From Vibrio sp. BS-M-Sm-2 (GTDB lineage Bacteria > Pseudomonadota > Gammaproteobacteria > Enterobacterales > Vibrionaceae), in contig NZ_CP167894.1 of the NCBI RefSeq assembly GCF_041504345.1, positions 806,001-870,000 on the forward strand: DNA of 64,000 nt, given 5' to 3'. This document shows positions 43,978 through 53,658 of the stretch, one piece after another (the first letter of the stretch is position 1; the number at the start of each line of letters is the position of its first letter). The position numbers were made by a program, and so were the translations under genes. The notes beneath the pieces are model-generated. The model did no database searches. It was not told the DNA's origin and saw nothing but the letters and a program-made list of their open reading frames with translations.

Positions 43978-45053
43978 TAGTTAGCGCCTTCTTGTACTTT
44001 TTTATTACTCGCTGCATCAACTGGGCGATTGACGGCAAGCTCTTGAACCAAGACGCCGTCACGCATGTTCACGATACCTTGCACCACGATCTTCTGACCA
44101 ATTTCGATGCCTTTGTCGATCACGACTTCGTTGTCGATACGAGCACCTAAGAAAACTTCGGTACGAGTCGCTTTGTTATCTTCGCCGATAATATAAACGA
44201 AACGCTTCGTACCTGAATACTCAAGCGCTTGAACGGGAATGATTGGCGCTTCCACTGGTGGGAAGTCCATATTCGCTGCCACTAACATGCCTGGCTTTAG
44301 ATAATCATTATTGTTATCAAAGTGGATTCGAACTCGAAGGTTCAAGGTTTCAGCGTTAATACGAGAATCAATACCGACCACTGTGCCAGTAAACTGAGTG
44401 TCGCCCCATGCGCTGGTGCGAGCCGTTACTTTCATACCTTTAGATAGTTTAGAAAGGTAGCGCTCCGGGATCTGAAGGTCTAACTGCATTACTGACAGGT
44501 CATCAAGGGTCACGAGTTCAGTACCTGCTGTCACCATTTTACCGCGGCTAAAGTCGATAAAACCAACAGTACCCGAGAATGGCGCGCTGATGTGCAGATC
44601 TTTCAGGTTGGCATTTGCAGCGGCTAAACGAGCGTTAGCGATCTCTACATTGGTTTTCTGAGCGTCAATTTCAGTTTGCGTGATCGCGTTGCGTTTCACT
44701 AGTCGTTGGAATTCCGCTAGCTTACGTTTCTCGTCTTTTAGGTACGCTTGCGCTTCTGCAACTGCAGCTTTTGCTTTGTCGTCATCTAATTGAACCAACA
44801 TCTGCCCTTTGGTGACATCTTGATTGGCTTTGATGTTGATAGAGTCAACTCTGCCCGCTACTTCAGAGGTAATGATCACAGATTGTTCTGCTTCTAACTT
44901 ACCGACCAACGAAAGAGATTGGCTAACTTGGTGAATATCAACTTGCTCAGTAACAACAGTGACAGTGCTAGGGCCCATGCGTTTAGCTAGTGCGGCTGGA
45001 GACGCCATAAGAATAGACAAGCTAAGCAGGGTTAAAACAGATTTACGCTTCAT
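43977..45053 (-). CDS. RND efflux periplasmic adaptor (membrane fusion protein)
   Basis: A 358-residue exported protein with a signal peptide (VLTLLSLSILMASPAALA). The lipoyl/barrel-sandwich hybrid domain includes LEAEQSVIITSEVAGRVDSI and INIKANQDVTKGQMLVQLDDD, an alpha-helical hairpin spans about residues 85-150, and the beta-barrel follows (DLSVMQLDLQIPERYLSKL). No lipobox is seen. It links the inner-membrane pump to the outer-membrane channel. The ATG chosen gives a clean signal peptide; a TTG five codons earlier is possible. The 161-bp repeat element ends 23 bp before this start. Confidence 0.9.
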   Translation of the reverse strand: MKRKSVLTLLSLSILMASPAALAKRMGPSTVTVVTEQVDIHQVSQSLSLVGKLEAEQSVIITSEVAGRVDSINIKANQDVTKGQMLVQLDDDKAKAAVAEAQAYLKDEKRKLAEFQRLVKRNAITQTEIDAQKTNVEIANARLAAANANLKDLHISAPFSGTVGFIDFSRGKMVTAGTELVTLDDLSVMQLDLQIPERYLSKLSKGMKVTARTSAWGDTQFTGTVVGIDSRINAETLNLRVRIHFDNNNDYLKPGMLVAANMDFPPVEAPIIPVQALEYSGTKRFVYIIGEDNKATRTEVFLGARIDNEVVIDKGIEIGQKIVVQGIVNMRDGVLVQELAVNRPVDAASNKKVQEGAN

Positions 45054-45076
45054 AATAATGGTCTGCAAGTAAGTTT

Positions 45077-45237
45077 ATACCAATCACAGTAAGTAAACGG
45101 TCAGAAATAGCGCAGGAAAAAGGCTTGAGAACAAGGAAGAGTTTTCGATAAGTAGTTATTCTACAATCAAAAATTCTAACGCCGTTATCGAGCTTTTTAA
45201 CAAGCTAGGATGACATGTTATTTACTACGATTGGTAT
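45077..45237. repeat. 161-bp terminal-inverted-repeat element, copy B
   Basis: It has the same ends (ATACCAATC / GATTGGTAT) and length as copy A at 34332, in opposite orientation. TTA flanks both sides of TACCAATC...GATTGGTA, a possible 3-bp target duplication. It lies directly upstream of the efflux adaptor gene. Confidence 0.88.
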
Positions 45238-45499
45238 TATTATCTATAAATGAAATTAACCGTATTCTATCAACTGATGAATGCTGTAACGTCAAGAAGT
45301 GTAAATCTAGATTAAATTCCATTTACGTTTCTTAGCGAATTACACAAATCAGACACCGTACAGAAAGCCAGTTACCTCAAGGTGTTACCTATTAATACGT
45401 AAACCTTAGTACAGATGTTCACTTCCCGAGCAATATGCGTACTTTTCGCCATCTTTGCCCAAAAAGGCAGCATTCAACACAAAACCATAAGAAAAACTC
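45238..45499. other. Intergenic region without recognisable genes
   Basis: This 262-bp AT-rich stretch lies between the repeat element and the tRNA promoter. I find only a 21-codon frame (from about 45250) without a ribosome site, and no clear RNA or operator. Confidence 0.5.
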
Positions 45500-45527
45500 T
45501 TTACAGGTTTAACGTGTTTGCTATGAT
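45500..45527 (+). promoter_or_regulatory. Promoter of the tRNA-Tyr array
   Basis: TTTACA (45500-45505) and TATGAT (45522-45527) are 16 bp apart, followed by a GC-rich discriminator, GCGCTCCGC, typical of stringently controlled stable-RNA promoters. The first tRNA begins about 69 bp past the expected start point. Confidence 0.8.
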
Positions 45528-45602
45528 GCGCTCCGCACTTGAGAGATGCGTTGGGAAAAACATCTCTTTAGCCTATCCATTATGAGTTAGGAAAAACACC
45601 CT

Positions 45603-45687
<85 letters not shown>

Positions 45688-45790
45688 TATTCTTCTTACC
45701 TCTTTTAAAGAGTTAAGAGAACAACCTGATTGATGGGCTTATGGGAAAACATCAATTTAGGCTTACTTTGTGAAAAGTAAGACACACCCT

Positions 45791-45875
<85 letters not shown>

Positions 45876-45978
45876 TATTCTTCTTACCTCTTTTAAAGAG
45901 TTAAGAGAAAAACCTGATTGATGGGCTTATGGGAAAACATCAATTTAGGCTTACTTTGTGAAGAGTAAGACACACCCT

Positions 45979-46063
<85 letters not shown>

Positions 46064-46166
46064 TATTCTTCTTACCTCTTTTAAAGAGTTAAGAGAAAAA
46101 CCTGATTGATGGGCTTATGGGAAAACATCAATTTAGGCTTACTTTGTGAAGAGTAAGACACACCCT

Positions 46167-46251
<85 letters not shown>

Positions 46252-46354
46252 TATTCTTCTTACCTCTTTTAAAGAGTTAAGAGAACAACCTGATTGATGG
46301 GCTTATGGGAAAACATCAATTTAGGCTTACTTTGTGAAAAGTAAGACACACCCT

Positions 46355-46439
<85 letters not shown>

Positions 46440-46542
46440 TATTCTTCTTACCTCTTTTAAAGAGTTAAGAGAAAAACCTAATTGATGGGCTTATGGGAAA
46501 ACATCAATTTAGGCTTACTTTGTGAAGAGTAAGACACACCCT

Positions 46543-46627
<85 letters not shown>

Positions 46628-46729
46628 TATTCTTCTTACCTCTTTTAAGAGTTAAGAGAACAACCTGATTGATGGGCTTATGGGAAAACATCAATTTAGG
46701 CTTACTTTGTGAAGAGTAAGACACACCCT

Positions 46730-46814
<85 letters not shown>

Positions 46815-46837
46815 TATTCTCCTTAATTGGAAAATCG

Positions 46838-46866
46838 AAAAGCCAACTCATTGAGTTGGCTTTTTT
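46838..46866 (+). terminator. Terminator of the tRNA-Tyr array
   Basis: AGCCAACTC-ATT-GAGTTGGCT with flanking AAA and TTTTT: a 9-bp GC-rich stem extended by A-T pairs. Confidence 0.92.
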
Positions 46867-46977
46867 CGTTTCTGTGTATAATATTTCACTGTACCCGTTA
46901 CCTTTCTCGCTCAACGCTCTTGATAATCTATCATCCAAGTTAAGAAACTTATCTCAACAACTGAATTAAAACCAAAT

Positions 46978-47652
46978 ATGCAGCTACAAACCCTAGGAAA
47001 AGGTCGCTTCGAAACTGAGTGGACCGAAGACAAGCAACTAATCGAACAAACCATTCGTGATTGTATTTGTACGAGCAGAATATTTCAGGAAAATGAGAAG
47101 TTATTAACTCAAGGAGAGCATGTAGAGAACCTATACCTTGTCGATTCAGGAAGGGTTTCTATGGGGATGACGGCTCGAAACGGTAAAACATTTTTGCTAG
47201 GTACCCTCGAGTGTGAGCAACAAGTTTTCGGAGAGATGGAGTTCTTTACCGGATACCGCTGCCAGATGGATATTATGCCAATCGAGCCTGTCAGCGTATC
47301 TATCATTGATGCACAAAAACTAAAGAAATATTTGTTAGAGCAACCTAAGCTCTCTCTTTATTTCGCCAGTGCTATCGCTATTGACTATCAAGACACCGTC
47401 GAGATCCTAACAAGGCGTCTTCTGTATCCGATCACTTACAATGTTGCCTACGACATTTATCATCAATATTTGAATGACTTACCCGTCGATGGCTTTCAAA
47501 AAAACTACCTTGAAGCAGAACGTTTTGCTACAACTGATAGAGTCTACCGCCGCGCAGTGAAAGAGCTTGAGAGCAAAGGTTTTATAGCGAAAGAAAAGAA
47601 AGGCTTAAGGATTCTTGATCTAGAAGGGCTTAGAAAGTTTGCGGAACAATAA
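46978..47652 (+). CDS. Crp/Fnr-family regulator (YeiL-like)
   Basis: A 224-residue regulator with an N-terminal cyclic-nucleotide-binding-type beta barrel (LLTQGEHVENLYLVDSGRVS; GTLECEQQVFGEMEFFTGY), a dimerisation helix near 130-150, and a C-terminal winged helix (ATTDRVYRRAVKELESKGFIA). Its form resembles E. coli YeiL, which sits beside nucleoside-use genes. Here it is convergent with a transporter-purine nucleoside phosphorylase pair, which it may control. No Fnr-type cysteine cluster is present at the N terminus. Confidence 0.82.
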   Translation: MQLQTLGKGRFETEWTEDKQLIEQTIRDCICTSRIFQENEKLLTQGEHVENLYLVDSGRVSMGMTARNGKTFLLGTLECEQQVFGEMEFFTGYRCQMDIMPIEPVSVSIIDAQKLKKYLLEQPKLSLYFASAIAIDYQDTVEILTRRLLYPITYNVAYDIYHQYLNDLPVDGFQKNYLEAERFATTDRVYRRAVKELESKGFIAKEKKGLRILDLEGLRKFAEQ

Positions 47653-47677
47653 AGGCCTGCGCAAATGCAGACCTTTT
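47651..47677. terminator. Terminator at the Crp/Fnr gene end
   Basis: AAAGGCCTGC-GCAAAT-GCAGACCTTT pairs over 10 bp with one mismatch, followed by T, overlapping the stop codon and lying between convergent genes. Confidence 0.75.
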
Positions 47678-47702
47678 CGGGGTCACTTAAACCGATAACT
47701 AT

Positions 47703-48875
47703 TTATGCAGTTTGAGTTTGATTGGCTTGGCTTGCTTTGTACTTTGTAGATGCAATAAGCATCACCAACACAACAGCATAGATAGCAGGGATGGCATACA
47801 TAACCGTTTGTAAGCCAACAATACTTTCCATCATAGAGCTAATCGCAGGGCTAAACATTGCACCAGCACTGCCACTAACCAATATATAAGAAACATTCTT
47901 ACTTGATGCATTGCGAACAAATGACACACCATAAGCAATGAAAGCATTATAAAGTGCGGCGCAAGCAAACCCGTAACCATAAGTCAGGTAAGAGAGCCAT
48001 TCTAGTTTGTTTGTCGTTACAATGACGCTCGTTATCACCATTGCCAGCGTAATAATCGTCAATAAGAAATACTGAATCTTCATGCGCGACACAATGACAG
48101 TCGAAACTAAAGCACCAACCAACGCTGCTGACCAATACTGAGTAATAATGTTACCCGCTTGTTCAAATGGAATATCAAACTTCTCTTTCACAAACATTGG
48201 AGCCCAAGTTAAGAAAGTATAAAGGGCAAGCATTCCTAAGAATAATCCGATACCACCACTGATAATGCCAAAGTTCCATTCAGACTTTGATTCAGTTTGT
48301 GTTGCGCCTTCACCACCACACTGGCTGAAGTTAGTCAGCAAAGCGATAAACATTGTTGCCAAAGCAACTACGCCAACACTCAAGTAACTGATGCTCCAAT
48401 TCATAGCATTAGTAAGTGCGTAAGTGGTAATCAGAGGGAACACAACACCTGCAATGTTAAATGTCGCGTCTTGTACTACTAACATTGTGCTCTGAATTTT
48501 GTCTTTCCATAGTGAAACGACAATAGTACCAGCGATACACAGACCAACACCGCCACAAAAACCAATGATAGTCATGCATAGCATCACGATAGATAACGAA
48601 GGTGCTATGTAAAGGCCTAATGAGGACAGCGCGATAATGCCGTAGCACAGTACCGTCATGCGTTTAATACCGACTTTTTCAATTAAGAAGAAAGCCGCAA
48701 TAGTTCCGGCAAGTGCTCCGCCATTTAATAAAGAAAATATTGATGCTACTTCATTTACATTCGCGTTAAATGCATTGGCTATTGGCTCGACCAACATACC
48801 AAATTGTGTCGCAAAGCCCGCCATAACAAAATTAGCGAGGAAACTGATAGCAGTGAGTGTCATTTTATTTTTCAT
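47703..48875 (-). CDS. TsgA-like MFS transporter
   Basis: A 390-residue MFS protein with 12 predicted membrane segments. FFLIEKVGIKRMTVLCYG near residue 62 is the loop between TM2 and TM3, and MLVVQDATFNIAGVVFPLITT near 133-153 resembles the TsgA subfamily. It is encoded 72 bp downstream of a purine nucleoside phosphorylase gene on the same strand. Nucleoside or base uptake is therefore the most likely role, though the TsgA family substrate is not settled. Confidence 0.78.
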   Translation of the reverse strand: MKNKMTLTAISFLANFVMAGFATQFGMLVEPIANAFNANVNEVASIFSLLNGGALAGTIAAFFLIEKVGIKRMTVLCYGIIALSSLGLYIAPSLSIVMLCMTIIGFCGGVGLCIAGTIVVSLWKDKIQSTMLVVQDATFNIAGVVFPLITTYALTNAMNWSISYLSVGVVALATMFIALLTNFSQCGGEGATQTESKSEWNFGIISGGIGLFLGMLALYTFLTWAPMFVKEKFDIPFEQAGNIITQYWSAALVGALVSTVIVSRMKIQYFLLTIITLAMVITSVIVTTNKLEWLSYLTYGYGFACAALYNAFIAYGVSFVRNASSKNVSYILVSGSAGAMFSPAISSMMESIVGLQTVMYAIPAIYAVVLVMLIASTKYKASQANQTQTA

Positions 48876-48947
48876 TGTTCACTCCAAGGGCTCGTAGGTT
48901 AGATGTTTTAATTTGGGAGAGCTTAACGTTAAGCCCTCCACACAGGC

Positions 48948-49655
48948 TTAAGCTTTGATTGCCGTTTCTAAAGCAATTTCAATCATGTTGTTGAATGAAA
49001 GCTGACGCTCTTCTGCTGTCGTCTCCTCACCCGTGATACAATGATCAGACACCGTCAGGATCGCTAATGACTCAATACCAAATTGTTGTGCTAGCCCGTA
49101 TAAGCCTGCAACTTCCATATCGATACCAAGCACTCCAAAACGCTCCAAGGCAGGGATAAGGTCTTCATCAGGATCGTAATAAAGGTCGCCAGTGAACACG
49201 TTGCCAACTTTTACGTCTATATTCTTCTCTTTTGCTGAAAGGTAAGCATTATGTAAAAGCTCAAACGTTGCCGATGTCGCCATGTGATAGCCACTGCTGC
49301 GCTTGGCATTAGTTGGAGAGTCTGTCCCAGCTGCTTGCGCCAGAATCACATCGCGCATCATCACATTTTTCTGCGTTGCCCCAACACTACCGATACGAAT
49401 AATGCGCTTCACACCAAAGTCATTAATCAGTTCATGGCCGTAGAGAACCATTGATGGTACACCCATGCCATGCCCCATAACTGAGATACGCTGCCCTTTG
49501 TAATAGCCAGTGTATCCAAACATGTTGCGAATATCGGTCACGAGCTTTGCGTCTTCTAAGTAGGTTTCAGCAATGTATTTCGCTCGTAGTGGATCACCCG
49601 GCATAATTACCGTAGATGCGAAATCCTCAGCAGTACCAGCAATATGTGCAGTCAT
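48948..49655 (-). CDS. deoD: Purine nucleoside phosphorylase (DeoD type)
   Basis: A 235-residue hexameric-type phosphorylase. The phosphate site is VIMPGDPLRAKYIAETYL near residues 17-34 and RIGSVGATQ near 86. The base and ribose site includes DMEVAGLYGLAQ near 178 and the catalytic acid in LTVSDHC near 199. It splits purine nucleosides with phosphate to base and ribose-1-phosphate. It appears to be a second, stand-alone deoD outside a deoCABD operon, paired with a TsgA-like transporter. AAGGAAAC before the ATG is a strong ribosome site. Confidence 0.93.
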   Translation of the reverse strand: MTAHIAGTAEDFASTVIMPGDPLRAKYIAETYLEDAKLVTDIRNMFGYTGYYKGQRISVMGHGMGVPSMVLYGHELINDFGVKRIIRIGSVGATQKNVMMRDVILAQAAGTDSPTNAKRSSGYHMATSATFELLHNAYLSAKEKNIDVKVGNVFTGDLYYDPDEDLIPALERFGVLGIDMEVAGLYGLAQQFGIESLAILTVSDHCITGEETTAEERQLSFNNMIEIALETAIKA

Positions 49656-49831
49656 AATGTTTCCTTATTTGTTTTGTTGACGCAATCATAAGGAGCAATG
49701 GCACAAAGCATTGAGGACAAATGTCCGCTTTCAAAGTACTGCCTCTCAAATTTGAATCTCTCTATCAAAACAGAGAAAATAGCCGTTATAAGAACCTAGT
49801 TATGACTGGCTTACTATCCTTAGCACACAAA

Positions 49832-49863
49832 AAAGCCCCTGCTGATTTCTCAGCAGGGGCTTT
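49832..49863 (-). terminator. Terminator after the Tim44-like gene
   Basis: AAAGCCCCTGCTGA, a 4-base loop and TCAGCAGGGGCTTT form a 14-bp perfect stem with TTTTTTGTG on the minus strand. Confidence 0.93.
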
Positions 49864-49923
49864 CAATTATTTGGTGTCATTCCGAATAACTACATCATAT
49901 TGATGTTGAGTTAAATCTTGGAA

Positions 49924-50832
49924 TTAGCCTTGAATACCAACAATTAACCAAGGTGCATTGTCAGTTGTTAGGTCACGCTCTAGGTGCCAGATATCTGTGA
50001 TATCTTCTTCAACGCCATCCGCAGTGTCACGGTAACGACCACTAAACTGAAGGCTTAGCTGTGCTTTGCTGCCATCGTGGTCTGCACGAACGATTTCAGC
50101 ATCAACGTACATTACGTCTGTGTGCTGATCACCGTCTAGCTTATTACGCTCAGCTTTTAGGTCTTCAAATAGGCTTGGAGATACGTATTCTTCAATCGTG
50201 TTTAGCTCGTTGTGGTTCCATGCACCTTGCAGTGTACGGTAGTGCTCACGAGAACCATTGATGAATGCCGCTTGATCAAAGCCCGGTGGGTAGTTATGTG
50301 GAACATCGCTTTGTGCACCAAAACCGAAACCACCAGCAGTGCCTTGTGATTGAGGTTGTGCTTGCTCGAAGTTATGAACATTTGGTTGTTGCTTAGGTTG
50401 TTCAAACTTGTTCTGACCCATGCCGCCGAATGCTGGCTGTTGGCCACGTGCATTCTGCTGATTCATTGAGCCCTGCTTCGCACCCAACATACCGCGTAGG
50501 AATTTAAACGCTAGGAAAGCAATCAGACCCATGATCAGAATATCCATAAACTGGATACCTTCAAATGCGCCACCAAAGAATGCAGCTAAAAGACCACCAG
50601 CAAGTAAACCACCTAGCAAACCGCCCATAAGGCCTTTTTTGCTTGAGTTAGCTGCTGTGTTCTTACCCGTTTGATCTTGTCGGATCGAATTCGTGTTTTG
50701 TTGTTTTGGTGCTGGAGCCGTTTTAAAGCTTTTGCCAAATGACTTACCACCACCAAACTTTTTCGCTTCCGCGATTGGCGTCACCGCGACTGTTACCAAC
50801 AGGATCGCGACTAGTGAGAAAAATCGTTTCAT
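49924..50832 (-). CDS. Tim44-like domain protein
   Basis: A 302-residue protein with a signal peptide (about 1-23), a low-complexity Gly/Lys/Gln/Asn-rich stretch (about 25-65), two membrane segments (GLMGGLLGGLLAGGLLAAFF and MDILIMGLIAFLAFKFL), another Gln/Asn/Gly-rich linker (about 120-175) and a C-terminal Tim44-like domain (about 185-300; NHNELNTIEEYVSPSLFEDL and VDAEIVRADHD). Bacterial Tim44-like proteins are membrane-anchored and of unknown role. It is monocistronic, with a strong terminator. Confidence 0.88.
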   Translation of the reverse strand: MKRFFSLVAILLVTVAVTPIAEAKKFGGGKSFGKSFKTAPAPKQQNTNSIRQDQTGKNTAANSSKKGLMGGLLGGLLAGGLLAAFFGGAFEGIQFMDILIMGLIAFLAFKFLRGMLGAKQGSMNQQNARGQQPAFGGMGQNKFEQPKQQPNVHNFEQAQPQSQGTAGGFGFGAQSDVPHNYPPGFDQAAFINGSREHYRTLQGAWNHNELNTIEEYVSPSLFEDLKAERNKLDGDQHTDVMYVDAEIVRADHDGSKAQLSLQFSGRYRDTADGVEEDITDIWHLERDLTTDNAPWLIVGIQG

Positions 50833-51029
50833 TATTATCCTTTATAGGGTTCTTTATCTTTCGACACCTTAATCATACTCGTTAACAAAGAACAATGAAA
50901 TATTCACGGCGTTTACACATGTATCATAATATTGCGGCTATTAATTGATTACGAAACTAGCGAAGGGATTGACGGCACTCAGGGGCAGCATTAAAATATT
51001 GAACGATGTTCATTTAATAGAAACTACTC

Positions 51030-51620
51030 ATGGCAAGACGAAACGATCATACTCGAGAACAATTAGTGCAACTAACCTTAAAGACGGTGACCGACTTCTT
51101 AGAAGAGCACTCCTATCACGAGTTAAGTTTACGAAAAATTGCCAATATGATTGGTTATGTACCAAGCACCTTGGTGAATGTATTTGGTAACTACAACTTA
51201 CTACTTTTGCACGTTGTAGCTCAAACATTAGATGAACTGACGTCAGAGTCCGCTGCAGCGGTTGAACAATCGAGCAACCCCCAACAAGCTCTATTCAACC
51301 TTGCATACTGCTACCACGATTTTGCACAAAAACACCCTCACCGTTGGCAGCTTATCTTTGAGCACAACATGAACGGTGAAAACCTTCCTGAATGGCAATC
51401 AAACCGCATCGATAGAATGACAGGCATGCTAGAGCAGCTGCTAGTAGCGATTGGCCCTGAACATACTAAAAGCGAAGTCGTTAAAGCCAGCCGTGTATTA
51501 TGGTCTGGAGTACATGGAATTACTCTACTTAGCGTTGATGATAAGTTTTTCGCCGCTGAGCCAATTGATGGTAAAGAGTTGATCAATAACCTAGTCTCAA
51601 ACTACTTAACCAACTGGTAA
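51030..51620 (+). CDS. TetR-family regulator with WHG domain
   Basis: A 196-residue TetR-type repressor. The helix-turn-helix lies at about residues 10-55 (ELSLRKIANMIGYVPSTLVNVF). The C-terminal ligand domain has the WHG-type signature RVLWSGVHGITLLS near residue 150. It is encoded 17 bp before a membrane transporter-acyltransferase gene and is probably its regulator. The effector may be a lipid or fatty acid, inferred only from the neighbour. Confidence 0.87.
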   Translation: MARRNDHTREQLVQLTLKTVTDFLEEHSYHELSLRKIANMIGYVPSTLVNVFGNYNLLLLHVVAQTLDELTSESAAAVEQSSNPQQALFNLAYCYHDFAQKHPHRWQLIFEHNMNGENLPEWQSNRIDRMTGMLEQLLVAIGPEHTKSEVVKASRVLWSGVHGITLLSVDDKFFAAEPIDGKELINNLVSNYLTNW

Positions 51621-51637
51621 TCATCCAAGGAAAGACA

Positions 51638-53512
51638 ATGAACAACAGCAGCCAATCTTCGCTGTTAATGCAAAAAAGGTTCCTACCCTACTTTATTACT
51701 CAATTTCTAGGAGCCTTTAATGACAACATATTCAAAAATGTCCTGTTACTGTTTGTTGCTTTCGCTAGCGTAGACACGCTGCCTATTTCCAGTAATTTAT
51801 TCATAAATTTGGCCGCTGGCCTTTTTATTCTGCCCTTCTTCCTATTTTCTGCTTTGGCCGGAGTCTTGGCCGATAAATACGAAAAATCTTGGTTCATTCG
51901 CAAAGTTAAACTCCTTGAAGTGGTGATCATGTCACTGGGGGCGATCGGCTTCATCTACGAAAGTTACGGAATACTGCTACTGCTTCTGTTTCTAATGGGA
52001 ACACAAAGTGCCTTCTTTGGCCCAGTTAAGTACGCCCTGCTTCCACAGCAACTAGAAACGAAAGAACTGGTATCTGGCAATGCGCTCGTCGAGACAGGTA
52101 CATTCTTAGCGATTCTAATTGGAACTCTAGGTGCCGGTATTATTGCGTCTGAAGAAGAGGCGAAGCTCATTGCTGCGGTGTGTATTGTTTCATTCGCTGT
52201 GCTTGGCTATCTATCGAGCTGCTTTATCCCACAAGCGCCAAGCAATGCACCAGACCTTACAGTGAAGTGGCAACCTATAAAGCTCACCCGCGCAACACTG
52301 GCGATTGCCAAAAAAGACCGCCCAACCTTTCAAGCTCTGATGTCGATCAGCTGGTTTTGGTTCCTTGGTGCGGCTTACCTAACTCAGTTTCCAAACTTCA
52401 CCAAACTGCACCTAAACGGCACAGAAAGCTCAGTCGCATTTTTACTGGCACTGTTCTCGGTAGGCATTGCGATTGGCTCTTTGGCTTGCGATAAGTTGTC
52501 TAATCATCGAATTGAAATTGGTATCGTGCCAATGGGCAGCTTAGGTATCTCTATCTTTGGCCTTTTAATGGCGATATCCATTCCAGAGTCTTTGCCTAAC
52601 TTTAACTCTTTCCATCAGTTCGTGATGTATTCAGAGCTGTGGCCGCTGTTTGCTTATCTTCTACTACTGGGGATCTCTGGCGGTATCTTTATTGTTCCTT
52701 TGTATTCACTGATGCAATTACGTGCGAAACCAAATGAGCGTGCCCAAGTGATTGCAGGGCTCAATATTTACAATTCACTGTTCATGGTGGGAAGCGCAGT
52801 TTTAGGTATTGTTTGCCTTAGTGTTCTAGAGCTTTCAATTCCACAGCTGTTTGTGTTGCTCGCGTTGGGAAACACTTTGGTTATGCTGTACCTGTTTCAC
52901 CAGGTGCCTATATACGCTTTCCGTTTCTTTACATGGGTAGTCACTCACACCATGTATCGAGTGAAGCATAAGAACTTACATCACCTGCCAGAAAAAGGTG
53001 GCGCATTGATTATCTGCAACCATGTGAGTTATATGGATGCATTATTGCTGAGCGCCGTTTGCCCTCGCTTGATCCGCTTTGTGATGGAAGAAGATTACAC
53101 CAAGTTGCCGCCTATTCGACGTTTCTTGAAAAGAGCTGGGGTGATTCCAATCTCCGCAACCAACCGTAGCTCTATTCGAAATGCTTTTAAAGAAGTAGAA
53201 CTCGCCCTGCATGAAGGCCACATCGTGTGTATTTTTCCAGAAGGAAAGCTAACCTCTGATGGCGAAGTGGCTGAGTTCATGCGTGGTATGGAGCTGATCA
53301 TCAAACGTTCTCCTGTCCCTGTGATTCCAATGGCTCTCAAAGGATTATGGGGCAGTTACTTTAGCCGTTACAAAGGCCGTGCCTGCAAAGGATTACCCAC
53401 TCGCTTCTGGACTAAACTAGAGATAGAAGCTGGCGAGCCTATTTCACCTAAAGAAGCCTCTTGTGAAACTCTTCGACAGTCGGTGTCCAATCTTCGCGGC
53501 ACCTTACGCTAA
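51638..53512 (+). CDS. Fused lysophospholipid transporter (LplT-like) and acyltransferase (PlsC-like)
   Basis: A 624-residue protein. Residues about 10-420 are an MFS domain resembling LplT, with FITQFLGAFNDNIFKNVLLL near the start. Residues about 430-620 are a PlsC-type glycerolipid acyltransferase, with the catalytic H-x4-D in NHVSYMDALLL (His462, Asp467) and FPEGKLTSDG. It would flip lysophospholipid inward and re-acylate it. In E. coli LplT and the acyltransferase Aas are separate proteins; here the acyl-ACP synthetase half of Aas is absent, so acyl-CoA or acyl-ACP must be supplied. It lies in an operon with a TetR gene. Confidence 0.92.
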   Translation: MNNSSQSSLLMQKRFLPYFITQFLGAFNDNIFKNVLLLFVAFASVDTLPISSNLFINLAAGLFILPFFLFSALAGVLADKYEKSWFIRKVKLLEVVIMSLGAIGFIYESYGILLLLLFLMGTQSAFFGPVKYALLPQQLETKELVSGNALVETGTFLAILIGTLGAGIIASEEEAKLIAAVCIVSFAVLGYLSSCFIPQAPSNAPDLTVKWQPIKLTRATLAIAKKDRPTFQALMSISWFWFLGAAYLTQFPNFTKLHLNGTESSVAFLLALFSVGIAIGSLACDKLSNHRIEIGIVPMGSLGISIFGLLMAISIPESLPNFNSFHQFVMYSELWPLFAYLLLLGISGGIFIVPLYSLMQLRAKPNERAQVIAGLNIYNSLFMVGSAVLGIVCLSVLELSIPQLFVLLALGNTLVMLYLFHQVPIYAFRFFTWVVTHTMYRVKHKNLHHLPEKGGALIICNHVSYMDALLLSAVCPRLIRFVMEEDYTKLPPIRRFLKRAGVIPISATNRSSIRNAFKEVELALHEGHIVCIFPEGKLTSDGEVAEFMRGMELIIKRSPVPVIPMALKGLWGSYFSRYKGRACKGLPTRFWTKLEIEAGEPISPKEASCETLRQSVSNLRGTLR

Positions 53513-53538
53513 ATAACCTTTACCGTATTCATATCAAC

Positions 53539-53573
53539 TGAACAAGCGTTAAGTTTTCCTTAACGTTTGTTCA
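53539..53573. terminator. Long inverted repeat after the LplT-PlsC gene
   Basis: TGAACAAGCGTTAAG-TTTTC-CTTAACGTTTGTTCA is a 15-bp stem with one mismatch. It is AT-rich and lacks a clean T-run, so it is either a weak terminator or an operator for yeiH, 86 bp downstream. Confidence 0.55.
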
Positions 53574-53658
53574 ATTCATTTAGACTTACTTATCATTTTA
53601 TTGAACGTATAGTGGTCTCATTACAATAACGTCACTACAAAACAAGACTCTAAATACA

